From the NCBI GenBank assembly GCA_003024175.1, contig MDYQ01000115.1, positions 1-64,000 on the forward strand: a stretch of 64,000 nucleotides of DNA, written 5' to 3'. This document shows, piece by piece, positions 49,951 to 63,200 of the stretch. The notes under the pieces are model-generated. The model was not told where the DNA came from and searched no databases. It saw only the letters and a list, made by a program, of their open reading frames with translations. Source of the stretch: Planoprotostelium fungivorum (Eukaryota; Evosea; Variosea; Cavosteliida; Cavosteliaceae). The translations under genes were made by a program, and so were the position numbers. Each line of letters starts with the position of its first letter. The first letter of the stretch is position 1.

Positions 49951-50318
49951 GTTCTCTGTTGGCGTAGAAATTCATCCCCGGGGAGGTAGAGCTCGCCCTC
50001 GGGTCCGCGGGCGCTAGATTACTACGGTTTTTGATGGACCACAGATCTGACGCTATACTGCATTATACAGACGATCGCCGGGCAACCTGTCGCCCAAAAC
50101 TCAGCGTACTTACTTCTATCGACTACTGTTTCGATAGGACCCATCGAATAGCTGCTGGTTCATTTCAAACACAGATCCTCTGCTTGGAGTTCATGCTGCT
50201 GTTATAGAGGGGAGAACTGTCGTGGCCGTTATCGCCCGAAAGTAAGAAGTATTCCCTTTACTCCCTTTAGCTCTTATATAGCAACGACAGTTGACACAGA
50301 TAAAACATGAGATCCACT
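49951..50318. other. intergenic region
   Basis: No open frame of note. A small stem, CTATCG/CGATAG, occurs around 50118-50140. I see nothing else. Confidence 0.4.
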
Positions 50319-53300
50319 TCAGAGTCTATTCATGATCTTCTCCAGGGTCTCGTTGACCAATTGTGACAGCTGTTGTAAGAGAGGGAAGGTGATGCACTCG
50401 TGCTTCTGAGGTGTGAGCTCGACCAAGATGGAGACCACCTCTTCGGTGACGGATGGAAAGGCGCATGCGATGACGTAGAGCTGGTCGAGCGTGTGTAGGA
50501 TGTAGATCTCTTTGCCGTTGTTCTTTCCATTCGTGCCTTCATAGGTGGAGACGCTCTTGATCTCAGTGATGTTGGGACGAGATCGCATGAAGTGGAGGAT
50601 GGTGCGAACACAATCCAAACTGTCTTTGATTCAGTTTTCGGGTTCTAAAGGTCAAGATGATGGTGATGATGGATGCATGGAACAGAAGATGGAGCGTGCG
50701 CCACGCTCTATGATGAGACGATGAGAGTGCTCTGACCTCTTTGGTATAGGATACTTCTGAGCTAACGTCGCTCCCAATTTTGTGGCAAAGATCTGCTTCC
50801 TCTGCAGCACATCATCAGATCGACATCGTCTCATCTGATCTCACCGTGTGTGGCTGAGCCAGCAGTTCTGGAATGAAGTCCAAACAGATGTGCATGGACG
50901 GAATACCTTCTACGGTGACCGGGATGAGAGTGTGGTGATAACCTTGGAAGTGAACCAACTTAGCCATGAGCGGATTGTCCATGAAGATGTCATGGATCAT
51001 GAGGCACACTTTCATTCTTATCTCTTGGATATCACCTGCACAATTCAGTCGAAATGCAGAAGAAATATTGTAGCGTTGTAGATCGAATGTCTCACCGATC
51101 TCTTGAGGTGCAGAATTTTCCAAAGAATTTCCGTTGTAGATGCACAATTCGAGTAATTGTTGGATGATGGTGCTCTCGGTGGACAAGATCAAGGTGGTCA
51201 CCTCCTCGTGCTTCTTCTGCAAAGACGTCAGACCTATGAAGTCACACCACATCACCTGTGTCTGTCCGGAGTGCTCCAAGTTTCTCCTGGAGCAGACTGT
51301 GTAGAATTGGATGACTTTCAAAACCATATCCAAGACAACGGGGTGAGTGTAGCAGATGTCCTCTAGTTGAAAGAGTACCATTGGATCGTACAATAGGTCC
51401 TCGTGACGTAAATTACGCTCGGTCAACCCTAGAGAGTTGACCAGAATGACGCAAGCTCGCTGTGGATCTGATAGGTAGCAATTGTACCACATCATGGAGA
51501 TCTTTTTCAGAGATTTCTCGTGGAAAATTTCCTCCCTTTTCGTGGAATGTTTCAAGAGGCGAGGTAAGTGATCGAAGAGAGAAGGCACTGGCAGTGTAGA
51601 CAGTCTCTCCATCTGTAAGAAATATTCTCCTCCACGAAAGATATCAGAATCTTCCAGAGAATTTTCTGTGCAGTAACGGAGTAATTCCGGTTCCGAGAAC
51701 CGATCCACGGTGCTACTTGGGTCAGAAATTTCGGAGAAATTTCACTCACCTGTACAATTGATCTTCCTCGTACAGCTGATCGCTGACATTGAAGAGTTGA
51801 GGACACTGACTGATAGCAAAGCCGTACATCGCTGCGTACAATTTCTCCATCTCCAGGGTGAAGCGAGATTTCATGCAACCTCCGTCTACAACGCTCACTT
51901 TTCTCCCATTTTTCCTCTTTTTCGGTCGAATGCTGTCGAGGATGTTCTTGATGGGAATCTTCTCTATGATTTCCCTGGAATATCCTACGAAATTTCATTG
52001 AGATTTCACATCGACATTCTCACCCTCTTGTTCCGGCGTCAACTTCTTGTCTTCTTGTCTCAGACGGTGAGATTGCTCGTTGTAGTGCAAGGTATAATAA
52101 GCCACGAGGATCAATCGAGTTCGTGTCTGAGCCTCATTCAACGGTAGGTCTTCATTAAACACGGCAGCGATGAGGTCCATCTGCATTCTCGTTCCGTTCT
52201 CTGAACTCAACGTACTGTATGACGTCATCACACGTCATCCATATGGTCTCACCATGCGATGTATTCATTGATGATTTCGATCTCGTGAGGGTGAATGGTA
52301 TCAGATCTCGTCATGATCATCTCACACACGAAATCTCGCAGATTGGGCGCGAAACCGTGGTGTACGCTCAGTCTCCTCGGTCCCTTCATGCATTCCAACA
52401 CCGCCTCTAATAACAGAAATCCCGATCCCTCGTGCTTCTACAACGCGCCATCAATCATCTCCGACGAGATTTCGATGAGATTTCACTCACTTCTCCGTGT
52501 ATGGGTATGCTGATGACTCTCTCCACGACATAAGATTCAGGCATGATGTCCTCCGTGATCATCTTGCTCAATGCAACGTAACTCGCCTGGTGAATCTGCA
52601 CCTTTGCCTCGAGTAGATTTCTGACCGTCTGCACGGCCGCCTCGTATTGTTCCGTGTGCAACTGCAGGGCGAAGAGTAACAGTGCGGTTGCGGCCACGGC
52701 GTGTGTCTCCCCTCCCTCGTTCTGACAACCTTCCTTGACGATCGATCTCAATCCCGCCTTGAGTGCATCTGCATCAGCCGTCTTGTACACATCCTTTGCA
52801 ATGAGGAGGACACAGACCACAGATAGCGTTGTAGATGAAGAGCGGGAGACCGATAGACCTCGCAGGAGTTTGTCGACGTCGACCGAAGACAATTCCATGG
52901 TGTGGATGCCGACGAGACCACACAATAGATGGGCGGCGGCATCAGATGATTGGGAGGATCCAGGGTCTCCGAGTGTGTGGAAGAGGTTGTCTTTCAAAAT
53001 TTGAATGTCGTGAGGTTGTGAATATTCTTCTTCCATGCCGTTGAAATCTCGTCGGTTGTACGACTCGAAGATGGGTTTGAGCCACGCGTGATCTTCCCGC
53101 CAAAAGAGTGCGTTCAAAAATTGAATCTGGAGGGGTGAGCGGGAGATGATGATGACGGCGATCACGTGATGATCGAGTTGCATGGACAATGAGATGACGA
53201 GAGAAGGCATGACTTGATGTTCAACCAGTTGGGCTCGAATTCGCGTGGCAATGTGCTTGCTCTTGCGAGATAGCGTCGACAGAATTTCCCTGGAAAAGTT

Positions 53301-54118
53301 GATCTACAACGCGATGAATGATGAAACTCACTTGACTACTTCTTCGTTGAGAGTGATGAGAGCATCGAGCAACGCTTCGAACATGTGTGGCAGGTTGTAG
53401 AACGCCGATAGAATGTATTTCGTCTTCCCAGTTGAGATGATACCACCCATTATGTCCTGTTCGTTTTTTCAGACATCACAATCGACACGAGTGATGAAGA
53501 GGTTCTTACTCTGAGGGATAAGATGTTGTGGAGGATTTGGATGGATAGTGGAACTAGGATGTAGAGCTCATCTTCGTAAGCATCGACCGTCAGGAGTTGA
53601 GAGTGATCGATGGCCTGGCGGTTGGCTCCGAGTCGGTAGAAGATGGAGAGGACGTGTAGCTCGCTGAGGACGATATGCAATCTTCTGTCGTACGATCCGG
53701 TTTCGAATTCGGTCAGGAGCTTATCTCCTAAGCTCGTCGATAAGGTTCTCTCTGTGAGAAGAGAGAATTGAACGGCAGGTGAGATGTTCAGGCCCATTGA
53801 TGTAGATGACTCTCCCGCTCTGCACGATTCGACTTCTTTCGTGATAGAATCTGAGAGAAGGTCCGTGTCTACCGAGATGTACCGTTGCGTCGTCGGATAT
53901 CGATCGTTCAATCTCATTCTCTTCCATATTTCGTTGGGTTTGTTGTCTTGTGAGCGTATCCGTGAATATCTCGTGAGGTATAAGAGGTGATCAGAGATGG
54001 CTTCTCCTCTCCAAGAGGATATGTCCTCTAAATGTCCGTCGAGGATCAGGTCTATGTGTTCTTCCGTTTCTGGGATTGAGACCACATTAAATATGTCTTC
54101 AGCTTCTTCTTCCATCAT
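50319..54118 (-). CDS. INTS2: Integrator complex subunit 2
   Basis: About 1,050 residues over ten or so introns, all alpha-helical. The diagnostic stretch is in the 50850 region: LIPVTVEGIPSMHICLDFIP followed by ELLAQP, near-identical to the INTS2 signature. Other family-like parts are HLLCGLVGIHTMELSSVDVD and LTVCSRRNLEHSG-type repeats. The start MMEEEAEDIFNVVSIPETEE is the only upstream Met in the first long exon, and the C-terminus is LQQLSQLVNETLEKIMNRL. Family role: scaffold of the Integrator complex, which processes snRNA 3' ends and ends promoter-proximal transcription. Introns contain CTACAACG elements in both orientations (51074, 52078, 52438, 53304) and GAAATTTC palindromes. It is divergent from CFDP1 with only 62 bases between start codons. 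Confidence 0.87.
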
Positions 54119-54180
54119 CTCATGATCACCATCTGGCGGATTGGGTGATGTGTTTTATTTTATTACGACTCAAACAAGAG
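54119..54180. promoter_or_regulatory. 62-bp bidirectional promoter, INTS2 / CFDP1
   Basis: Only 62 bases separate the ATG codons of two divergent nuclear-complex genes, so both 5' leaders and promoters must fit here or overlap the opposite gene. It includes TTTTATTTTATT near 54152-54163. Confidence 0.6.
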
Positions 54181-54893
54181 ATGAGCACGGAGGACAAACC
54201 CATAGAGAAGAAGCCAGAAGAGGAGGAGGATTCTGACGAGGAGGATGATGATTTTGCCCCTTCATGTGAATCGATATCACGATTCATCACATTTCCATCA
54301 CATTCTGACCTCTCCAAGATGGCGAGGACAACGACGCCGATATCTCGAAAGAACTTGTACCTGAGGACGATGATGACGATGAAGAGGGAAGCAGCCGTAA
54401 ACGAAAGGCACCGACTGGCACCCCTGCAGCGTCCAAGATAGCCAAAGTAGAGTCAGAAACAGATAAGACAGAGGCAGTTCGTCCATCGACTCGATCGACA
54501 CCGGTCGCTGCGCCCCTCAAACCTGTGACCAAAGCCGCCGTTCCCGCCAAAAAGGTGAGTTCGAATTTCAAAAACTCCTGACTCTGTAAGGCCGCTGCCA
54601 AGCCACAGAAGCCCACGACGAATCTGGACAAGCTGTTGTCTAATCTTTCGGGTGGAAAGAAGACGTCCACACTGAGCAAGACACGTAATGACTGGGAGAA
54701 GTTCAAAGAGAAAGAGGGCATCACTGATGATCTGAGAGCTCAGACACAATCTGGAGGGTGATGTGTTTGAATGGCCTTGATGATGTGCAGCTGATGGTAT
54801 CACAGTTTCTTAGAAAAGCAGGCTTTCCTGCAGCGAGCCGATTTGAGAGAATTTGAAAAAGAGAAAGAGATCAGGATGAGCAAGAAGAAATAA
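54181..54893 (+). CDS. CFDP1: CFDP1/Swc5 (BCNT-domain) protein
   Basis: The acidic N-terminus MSTEDKPIEKKPEEEEDSDE and a second acidic patch (about 54355-54400) resemble histone-binding tails. The BCNT-C domain is clear: NLDKLLSNLSGGKK, TLSKTRNDWEKFKEKEGITD, then GGFLEKQAFLQRADLREFEK and EKEIRMSKKK. Family role: Swc5/CFDP1 subunit of the SWR1/SRCAP complex that deposits H2A.Z. Three introns; the last ends at TCACAG before TTCTTAGAAAAG, which keeps the frame. The stop TAA lies in AATAAA at 54889-54894. Convergent with the WW-domain gene at 54 bases. Confidence 0.92.
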
Positions 54894-54894
54894 A
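54889..54894 (+). terminator. poly(A) signal overlapping stop codon
   Basis: AATAAA contains the TAA stop (54891-54893) of the CFDP1 gene. Confidence 0.65.
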
Positions 54895-54947
54895 TGTTCT
54901 ACTCGAACTCTTTATGCTATACAATGAAACGACGGCCCCTCTTGAAT

Positions 54948-55857
<910 letters not shown>

Positions 55858-56126
55858 GATGCACCGGAAACTTTCTAAATATAAATAAACTACGGGGTGT
55901 GCTATACAGTTATTCCCATGACGACCACCTTCACTGAACTGGAGGTACCTCAACGAGCACCATTCTTTTGTCGTTCCCACCAAAGAATGATCTAATGGTA
56001 CAAGCTGAACCCAACAATGGTGCTGTTGGGTGAAAAACTGACAGTCACAGGAAATAGAGAGTCCCGGACTCCTTAGGGGACGAAAACGATCACAACACGC
56101 TTCCGCCGAAAGAAATCAGCAGCAAC

Positions 56127-56282
56127 ATGCGACCCGTCTCGAAGAGCATGAGCCAGAGGAAACAGTGGTGGGGGTCCACACCTGTCGAATGCCTATCGGA
56201 ATACACTCTCTATACCGGTTTATCCTCACCATCCACACCTCCACCCGTAGTAGGTGCACTTCGGTCCTCGACTCCAGTTTGA
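56127..56282 (+). CDS. small protein, QWWGSTPVECLS family, copy 2
   Basis: A 51-residue frame starting at the ATG at 56127: MRPVSKSMSQRKQWWGSTPV continuing ECLSEYTLYTG, then a Ser/Pro-rich tail ending RSSTPV. It shares the QWWGSTPVECLSxxTLxTG core and the MR start with the copy at 48170. The tails after TG are unrelated, so the conserved unit is N-terminal. Short upstream similarity (CAGCAACATG versus CAGCACAACATG) adds weight. An intron at 56248-56276 would change only the last residues. Function unknown. Confidence 0.65.
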   Translation: MRPVSKSMSQRKQWWGSTPVECLSEYTLYTGLSSPSTPPPVVGALRSSTPV

Positions 56283-56634
56283 GTCCATAGGATGACGAAA
56301 CGATTCGTCTGCATGTGAATAAATAGGTCTAGTTTTGTAATGTCCCGTCGCCTCACACTTCATGATGTCGAAGCAGCGTGGGCTGGGTTTGGGAACGTTT
56401 TTGATCATTCTTTCTTTGTATCACATGAATACATAAAGCTTCTGTGAATAAAGAGACTAAAGCTGAGGCGAAGTCATTAAGAGCCTGGCCTTGAGGCAAG
56501 GTTAGTATATGATGCCATCGTTATGAAAATAGTGACACGCGCAAATGAGCGTGGAATGACAGAAAGTAAGAGTAGATCTTAGATTTGCGCAAGCCAAAAA
56601 CCACATCACAAGAACGACGAGGTAATTGTCCAGC
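56283..56634. other. intergenic region
   Basis: No supported reading frame. It should contain the promoter of the EGF-like/7TM gene. Confidence 0.4.
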
Positions 56635-58148
56635 ATGAGCATGCCTCTGTTCCTCGTTTGGTTTCCGGTATTGATCCTCTTTCACATATCGGGTGTGGAT
56701 GCCTCACCATGTGATCCACCATGTTCTTCGGTCGGGCTCTGCAGCGCTACGAGCCAAGTATATAACACAACTACGATGCAGATGAGTCCTGTATACACTT
56801 GTGTATGTCAACTTTATTTTGGGGGCCGGACCTGCAGCACTCCTTGGTACACCGATGTCCAGTGAATCATTTCCCATCTTTTTCGTCTGAAATTGAACAG
56901 ATACATGAAATGGGTAACAGCGTATCAAGTCTGTACAGTTGTTGCTTTTGGTATCGTCTTCCTATGGTCCATGTATGAGATTTATCACGTACTTCGATTT
57001 TATCCCGACGACCGCTTGAGTCTTGTAACATATGCTTTCTCCATCATTGCTTTCGGAGCTCTATGTGAGTTGAAATTGACATCACGTTCATCACTCCATT
57101 CTAAAGAATTGCAGGTCGTACCGTCTTGTGGGCCGTAGATCCCAATCGTATCAAACTCATCCTTCCAAACATACCTTATCGTGTTTTCTTCACCATTCCT
57201 GTCGTCTTGTGGTTCAGCGTCGGACTCGCTGCAGACATCTATTGGTGAGAACGACCTCTAAATGTGCATGTGGCTCACGATGAACAGGTTGCAGAAGAGC
57301 ATCCAGATCGAAGGACACAAACTCCTCAAAGTCTTCAAGTGGGCCTTGGTCATCTCCACCATCTGCTTCATTGCCGCTCTGATGGCAGGTGATGTCGAAA
57401 CATCATTTCATGTGATCTGATGTTCTTCAATAGTGACGATGGCGCCCAATACGATTCAAACGAGTGTCTCGAAGACGATGTACCTTCCTATCGTTCGTCT
57501 CCTCTACAACATCTTCATCATCCTGATGGGTCTCCTCTTCTGCGTGACGACGTCGGTGTTGGGTTACAAATTGTATGCCCACACGAAGATTTTCAGAAAG
57601 AACAAGACATCTCCGATACCTTTCAGAAGGGTGAGTGACTCATGTTGTTCGTGTCCCTGATGTCCATCAGATGATGACTCTCGTCTGTCTCATCACGGCC
57701 TTCTTGGGCGCATACACCATCATCACCATGGTCGATCTGGCCATGGGCACGGCCAATCGTGTCATCTATCTCCTCCTCCACGTCTTCTACCGCAGTGAGT
57801 CTTTCATCCGAAATAAAATCAAATAAATCAATTTCGAAAAAATATCGGACATCATCGTGATGGTGAAACAGTTACTGAATTGGGCGCCATCGTCTGCATC
57901 AACCTCTTATTCTCCAGGACTATCAACAAGAAGAGAATGAGTCAGCAGCCCGAGAGTCATGCCATATCGCACTCTGTGCAGGACGAAATGTGTGAGTTGT
58001 AGATCGACGTCGCGTATACCTTCACGATGACTTTTTCTCGTGTGTCTGATGAGAGACAGTTACCATGGAAGAAGCTTCGTCTTATGAAGTGACGATATCA
58101 CGAGACGCAGAGACAGACAAGGCATTAGAGGCAGAAGGTACACCGTAA
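56635..58148 (+). CDS. EGF-like, seven-span membrane protein
   Basis: The signal peptide MSMPLFLVWFPVLILFHISG precedes an EGF-like module: CDPPCSSVGLCSATS...YTCVCQLYFGGRTCS, with six Cys in EGF spacing. Seven hydrophobic spans follow across exons: VVAFGIVFLWSMYEIYHVL, LVTYAFSIIAFGALC, VFFTIPVVLWFSVGLAAD, FKWALVISTICFIAALMA, IFIILMGLLFCVTTSVLGY, LVCLITAFLGAYTIITMV, LGAIVCINLLF. The tail is short and acidic (TISRDAETDKALEAEGTP). This is a GPCR-like layout, but I do not see a known GPCR class motif; TOM1/THH1-type 7TM proteins are an alternative. Seven or eight introns. One intron (57796-57871) holds two AATAAA sequences. Confidence 0.78.
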
Positions 58149-59131
58149 ACGGATGAATTCTAAACAAAGAAAATGGATCAAAAATAATGAGGGGCACAAT
58201 CGAGATGAGATCGTGTCACCATGTTCATCTTGCAGATGGAAAATAAATGTGGAAAAAGATTCGATTGGTACCACAATGGTCTTGTTGCCTGTCCTTTGAT
58301 ACATGAGCGAGGAGAACGAAGTTAGAGCCGCTTTATCCGTGGGTGATCGCAGTCAGCCTTGTATCTGTACTGAGTTTGTGAGAATTCTCATAGTGTTTCC
58401 ATGATTTGGACAAGTGTCGCCGCGTGTCACAGGCTGGTCGGGTCAACACAGAAGAGGGCAGATGGAGAGGTGAAGTCATCGAAACGAGCGGATGCATGCA
58501 CCCGTGAGACGAAAATGTATGCCTTACGCGTAACCAAGAACGCCAAAGATGAGAGTTACATGTGCAGATAGGATTATAGAATGGACACTTGGTGCATTTT
58601 TCACTCCAGATGAGTTTAAACCTATAGATTATTCATTAAACCATACGGATTCATCGATACGAACCTTTTAAGACGTTTACTGTGTCTGATCATCTAAATC
58701 TTTAAGATCACACCGATGCTCAATGATACGACTTGGCCTGTCTGAATAGCTATTCGAAGTTGAAGCTCATTGAGACCCCGATGCTCTGTGCGAGATTTGA
58801 AGTGAGCTTGACCTCTAGGCGTTCAAGTTGCACCATCTTTCCCCCGCTTCTCCTCTCTTTCGTTCTCGAAATGAATCTACACCGCAGTAGCCGTTATGAC
58901 AGTTACAAACCCATAATGCGATAGTCTATCCGAGCGGCTCCAACACCACCTCCCCCGCTTCGAGCGAGAACGAAGAAGAGACTCCCGACGAGACCACTTC
59001 TGGTGTGCATCACTCTCATCATCCATCTGATCTGTCCTGTAGTTCGTTATGACTCCTTTATATGTCATGTCATTTCCATTGACTTTGTTTAACCGTGCCT
59101 TACTGGTGACGCAGCCGTGAAGTCAAGTGTG
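58149..59131. other. intergenic region
   Basis: Nearly one kilobase without a supported gene. Two short frames (63 codons on each strand, 58733-58924 and 58877-59068) have no motif. A 5' exon of the next gene may end at about 59115 (GACGCAG). Confidence 0.4.
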
Positions 59132-60019
59132 ATGGACGCCACAGCCGACGTCGCATCATCACAAAAGATAGAACTTGCGTCCGAAACCCCACGTGGTGAG
59201 ATGATGTCACCTCCCTTGGAATCTAATTTCTACCCAGATGACTCACTGGAGGACAAGGACAGACCCATGGCATCACAACAGCCATCCACAGAGGAAAGTC
59301 AAGGAGACACCTCAGACTCTGGTGTGTCTTCGCTCTCCATCATCATTGACTGACACCGACAGATGAGTTCCACTTCTCGTCCGCGAGGCACAACTGAGGA
59401 CGACTCGGAAGAAGTTCAGTACATCGACGACACCGTGGAGACCGCCGACCGTGATCGTCGTGCGAGTGATGATCCATCTGAATGAGTGGCAGACGAACCG
59501 AACGAAGACAACCCTTCCGATGACTCGGCCACACCTGCCATCCCACCGGACTACCTTCTACCCGCCAACAATTTCCGCAGAACCCTGCGGTCACCAGAGT
59601 GGGACCCCGTATCATGGGTCCATCACATCAGCATCATGCAACCGCATAACTCCGAATATCTCTATGATAGGATGACACCCATCTATCAGCTCCTCTCGGT
59701 TGCAACGGGAGAAGTGGTGGGTGAGGACAGACATCCATCAGACATGGACTTTGACCACCTCTTGATGGTGAGGACGTACCTACACTTTAAGAGGGAGAAC
59801 CTCAAGGAGCCTGCAAAAGTGTTGCATCATCAGATCGGCTGGATCGGCAGCGTACTGGGTGCCTTCCAGCGCGAGTTGCTCCGCCGAAGATGAAGAGACC
59901 ACCAGGGTCTGTTACAATTACAGGGGAGCTACCGAGAGGAACAAGTGGAATTCCTACAAGTGTGGCGTGACGCCCACCTCTGGCTAGGAGCAGTGCAGGA
60001 GCTGGAGAGACAGATGTAA
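59132..60019 (+). CDS. uncharacterised protein with in-frame TGA
   Basis: The first exon starts MDATADVASSQKIELASETP. Acidic, disordered exons follow (EEVQYIDDTVETADRDRRA, NEPNEDNPSDDSATPAIPP), joined by small introns. A folded-looking part comes next: RRTLRSPEWDPVSWVHHISI, YLYDRMTPIYQLLSVATGEV, LLMVRTYLHFKRENLKEPAK, IGWIGSVLGAFQRELLRRR. A TGA stop occurs at 59891-59893. The same frame stays open for 41 more codons with matching helical character (LLQLQGSYREEQVEFLQVW, LGAVQELERQM) to TAA at 60017-60019. If the TGA is a true stop, the gene ends at 59893. I do not recognise the family. Confidence 0.6.
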
Positions 60020-60245
60020 ATACACAACCTTTTATATATAATAAATTACGAACGTTTCACCTCGTCATCGTGTATGTCGATCGGCTGTGACGGTGTAGAA
60101 GAAGAATGGTAATCGTGTGTCTTCTTGTGAAGAAAAGAAGAAGATCGATGATGAGACAATGAGAGTGCTCTGACGTAAAAATCCAAAAATTCTCCAAATA
60201 CAACAGGCCACGCACCCGCATCTGGTTGAATTTATTGAGAACGAC

Positions 60246-63200
60246 ATGACAAGCCAGAGTGTCGAGCAGAAGATGTCCCAGCTCTCCGTGAATGGAGGAG
60301 ATCTGGTCATGTACGTTCCTCTACACAGTAATCTGGGTCAGGTATGTTGCATGTGATGATCCCCTGTGCATCTGATGAACGGCGATTCAGGTGGAACACA
60401 CAGCTGCTTTTCTGACAGATTATCCATCCAAATTGGTGAGTGAAACGCAATCGAATGGATTACCCACGGATGTCAACAGTTCCTTTACGAATGGAACACT
60501 GGGCAAGCGTCTGTCGTCAAGTTCTACTCTGATCCTTATTGGAAGTATGTTCTCTATCTATCGATCATCCAATCCATCACAGCGATATTCGACACAGACT
60601 GATTCTGATCATTTCAACAGAAAGATAGAGGCTGTCACTCCATTCTCCGTCTCTAACCTTCTTTTGTGTCTTGAAGAAGAGAGGAAGGCCAAGAGGAGAG
60701 TCGTCTTCCTCCTCACTTCCTCCATCAACTATTCGTTCGGAAACGCTCAACAGTCTTTCTTCGGTTGTCATCCATTCTCCATCTTCATCTCATCCATCAT
60801 CCACCTCATATCACATCACCTTCTCACCTCCTTCAGAGATCCTCAAATCCGAATACCCAGATGTCATCGCCGACATCTTCTCCGTGGGTCACTGCCTCTT
60901 TGGATGTCAATCCTGTGGCATCCGAGAGCACAACGTTCCCGTCTACTTGACTCGTTTCCACAAGGACCTCTTACCTTATTCCAAACACGGTGACGTCAGA
61001 CGATGTCACCACACGATCTGACCGTTGTAGACGTGAGGAGGTTGATTGGAGCTCAGAAGACGAGTACGGGTAGGACCATCAGTGTTCTCTTAGCTCCTTC
61101 TGTTGGAATGTTCAGCGTCCTGTTCTCCTCCACGGTCATCGACACACTCATCGCCGCGCAGAAAACTCTCGGAAATCTCCTGTTCATGGTGGGTCGCGGG
61201 CGCGTTGTAGATGGATGACCTCGGTAGGTCAAATTACATTCTTTCTGTTATCTCAACAACCATCCCCTGTCAGGGATCACCCCCACCGAGAGAGAAAACT
61301 TGAAGAAAATCCAGGAGAATTTCGTGATCATCGACGAGACGCAGCACAACATCCTCCCCCTCCTCTCTGAGTTCGATGTGGTGTGTAGATCTACGATTCG
61401 ATCTACAACGATCTAACGCGATCTAGATCATCTCTGATTTAGACTCTTCGGTCACCTTCGAGTCCCTCTACTTTGGTAAGAAGCCCAGACTCGCTTACCA
61501 CCACGTGGAGCAGGTGATAATCTACAACGAGACATTTAAATATCCTCAATTTGGGACAGGATCTGGGAGTGCATCCCAACGAGTATCTCGATCAGTTGAC
61601 TCTGTTCTCGTCACCGGAAGAATTATCCTCTCTCTTGAGAAGAATTTCTTCTGACGTAAAATCTTTCACGTGCAAGGATGGTTCAAACTACTTCAAGTGA
61701 AAATTTTTATTTGGTGGAAAAATGGTTCACACGATGTAGATCACTGTACGGAGTTGTAGATGGTGACGAAGTCAACCGAATTGCCAAGCTGAGAAACTGG
61801 TCCGCACCTCTTCCAGGTATCGTCCATCTACAACCCGTCAGATCAATGACGACTCACTTTATGAAGTTGTAGATGGAAGTCACCCCGTGGTGACGGAGGA
61901 GAGGATCAAAGATTTGGTCCAGCAAGGAATGCGCGAAGGAAAATTCTCCACACCCATCATCGGTGCCGACTACTTGGCCATGGGAATGGAGGTACGTCAC
62001 GTGATCGTTGTAGATGGAAGATTGACCTCTCACAGATCCCCACCGAAGTCATCGCATTCGATCGTTTCGTCCAGGTGATTGAAACCTTCACAGAAATTTC
62101 CGAGAAACGTCGATCTACAACTGATACACGTCACAGTTACACATGCCTCAATTAGAAATCATGGGTCTTCCCAAATTGTTCTGGAAGGTGAAACACAATA
62201 ATACAATATAATATATAATAATAGAATATAATATATCAATAGAATATACCATCGAGTCACATTTCTGACGAAAACAGACCGCATTTGACAAATTGAACGC
62301 GATGAATTTTGACGCCGGGCGCGTTGTAGAGATGGGATATGATGACGAGGCAGGAAGGTTCAACCTCACGACAAAAGTGGATCTGTCCGCCACAGGTACG
62401 ATGTCATACCCACGATATCACTCATCGTTGTAGATCCAGAGAATCTATTTTTAGTCGACCACGCTTGGGAGACCATTTATCCGGAGGCACGTAAGCAGTT
62501 ACGTACCAACCCCCCTCTCGTGGAGCGATTCTCCAACATGATGAACATCTCCACGGACATAGAAGACGAGGATATCACCCCCGTACGTAATTATGTGCGA
62601 CACGGCGTACTTAATTTCCCAGGGTTCCCAGGAAGAGAACGACGCGAAGGGAGACATCATCTGGGCTGAGATGTGGAAGTACAACATGACCTACAACATG
62701 TCGGGTGATCAGATCTGGTACCTAATGGACGAGGTGACGTGTGATGACGTCATCGTCTCAAACCATTGAACCGCTACAGGTGGGCTCCGCTCTGTCACAC
62801 TCGGATGAGCCGAATTATCGTTGCCTTCCCTTCTACTGGGCGGACAAAAAAATTTCCATCAGCTTCATGTGGCCCTCGAGAGACGTACAGGCCGGACAGG
62901 TACTCACCCGTAACTTCTACCTCAAACGTAAGTCACGTGACCTGTCACTTTGACACGCGGCGTCTGACACGTGACAGCCACGAGGGACGATCTAGAGAGG
63001 AAATCTCACCTGCAGGCTTGGTTCGAGCAAGAAGAAGAGTTGTTCACGGCTTCCATTCGACTTTTCCGTGAAAAATACGAGAATTATCCTCCCCACGATC
63101 CCCTCCCCAACACCCAGTCTCTCACTACAACTCGTACCCACTACAAGGTACCACGAAATCTCTCCGAAATTTCGCTCACTTTTCCAGGTGTACACCGACG

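Noticed and set aside
59132-60019. Genome-wide TGA reassignment
   Set aside because: TGA ends well-supported genes (for example at 2245 and 32075), so the in-frame TGA here is a local matter.
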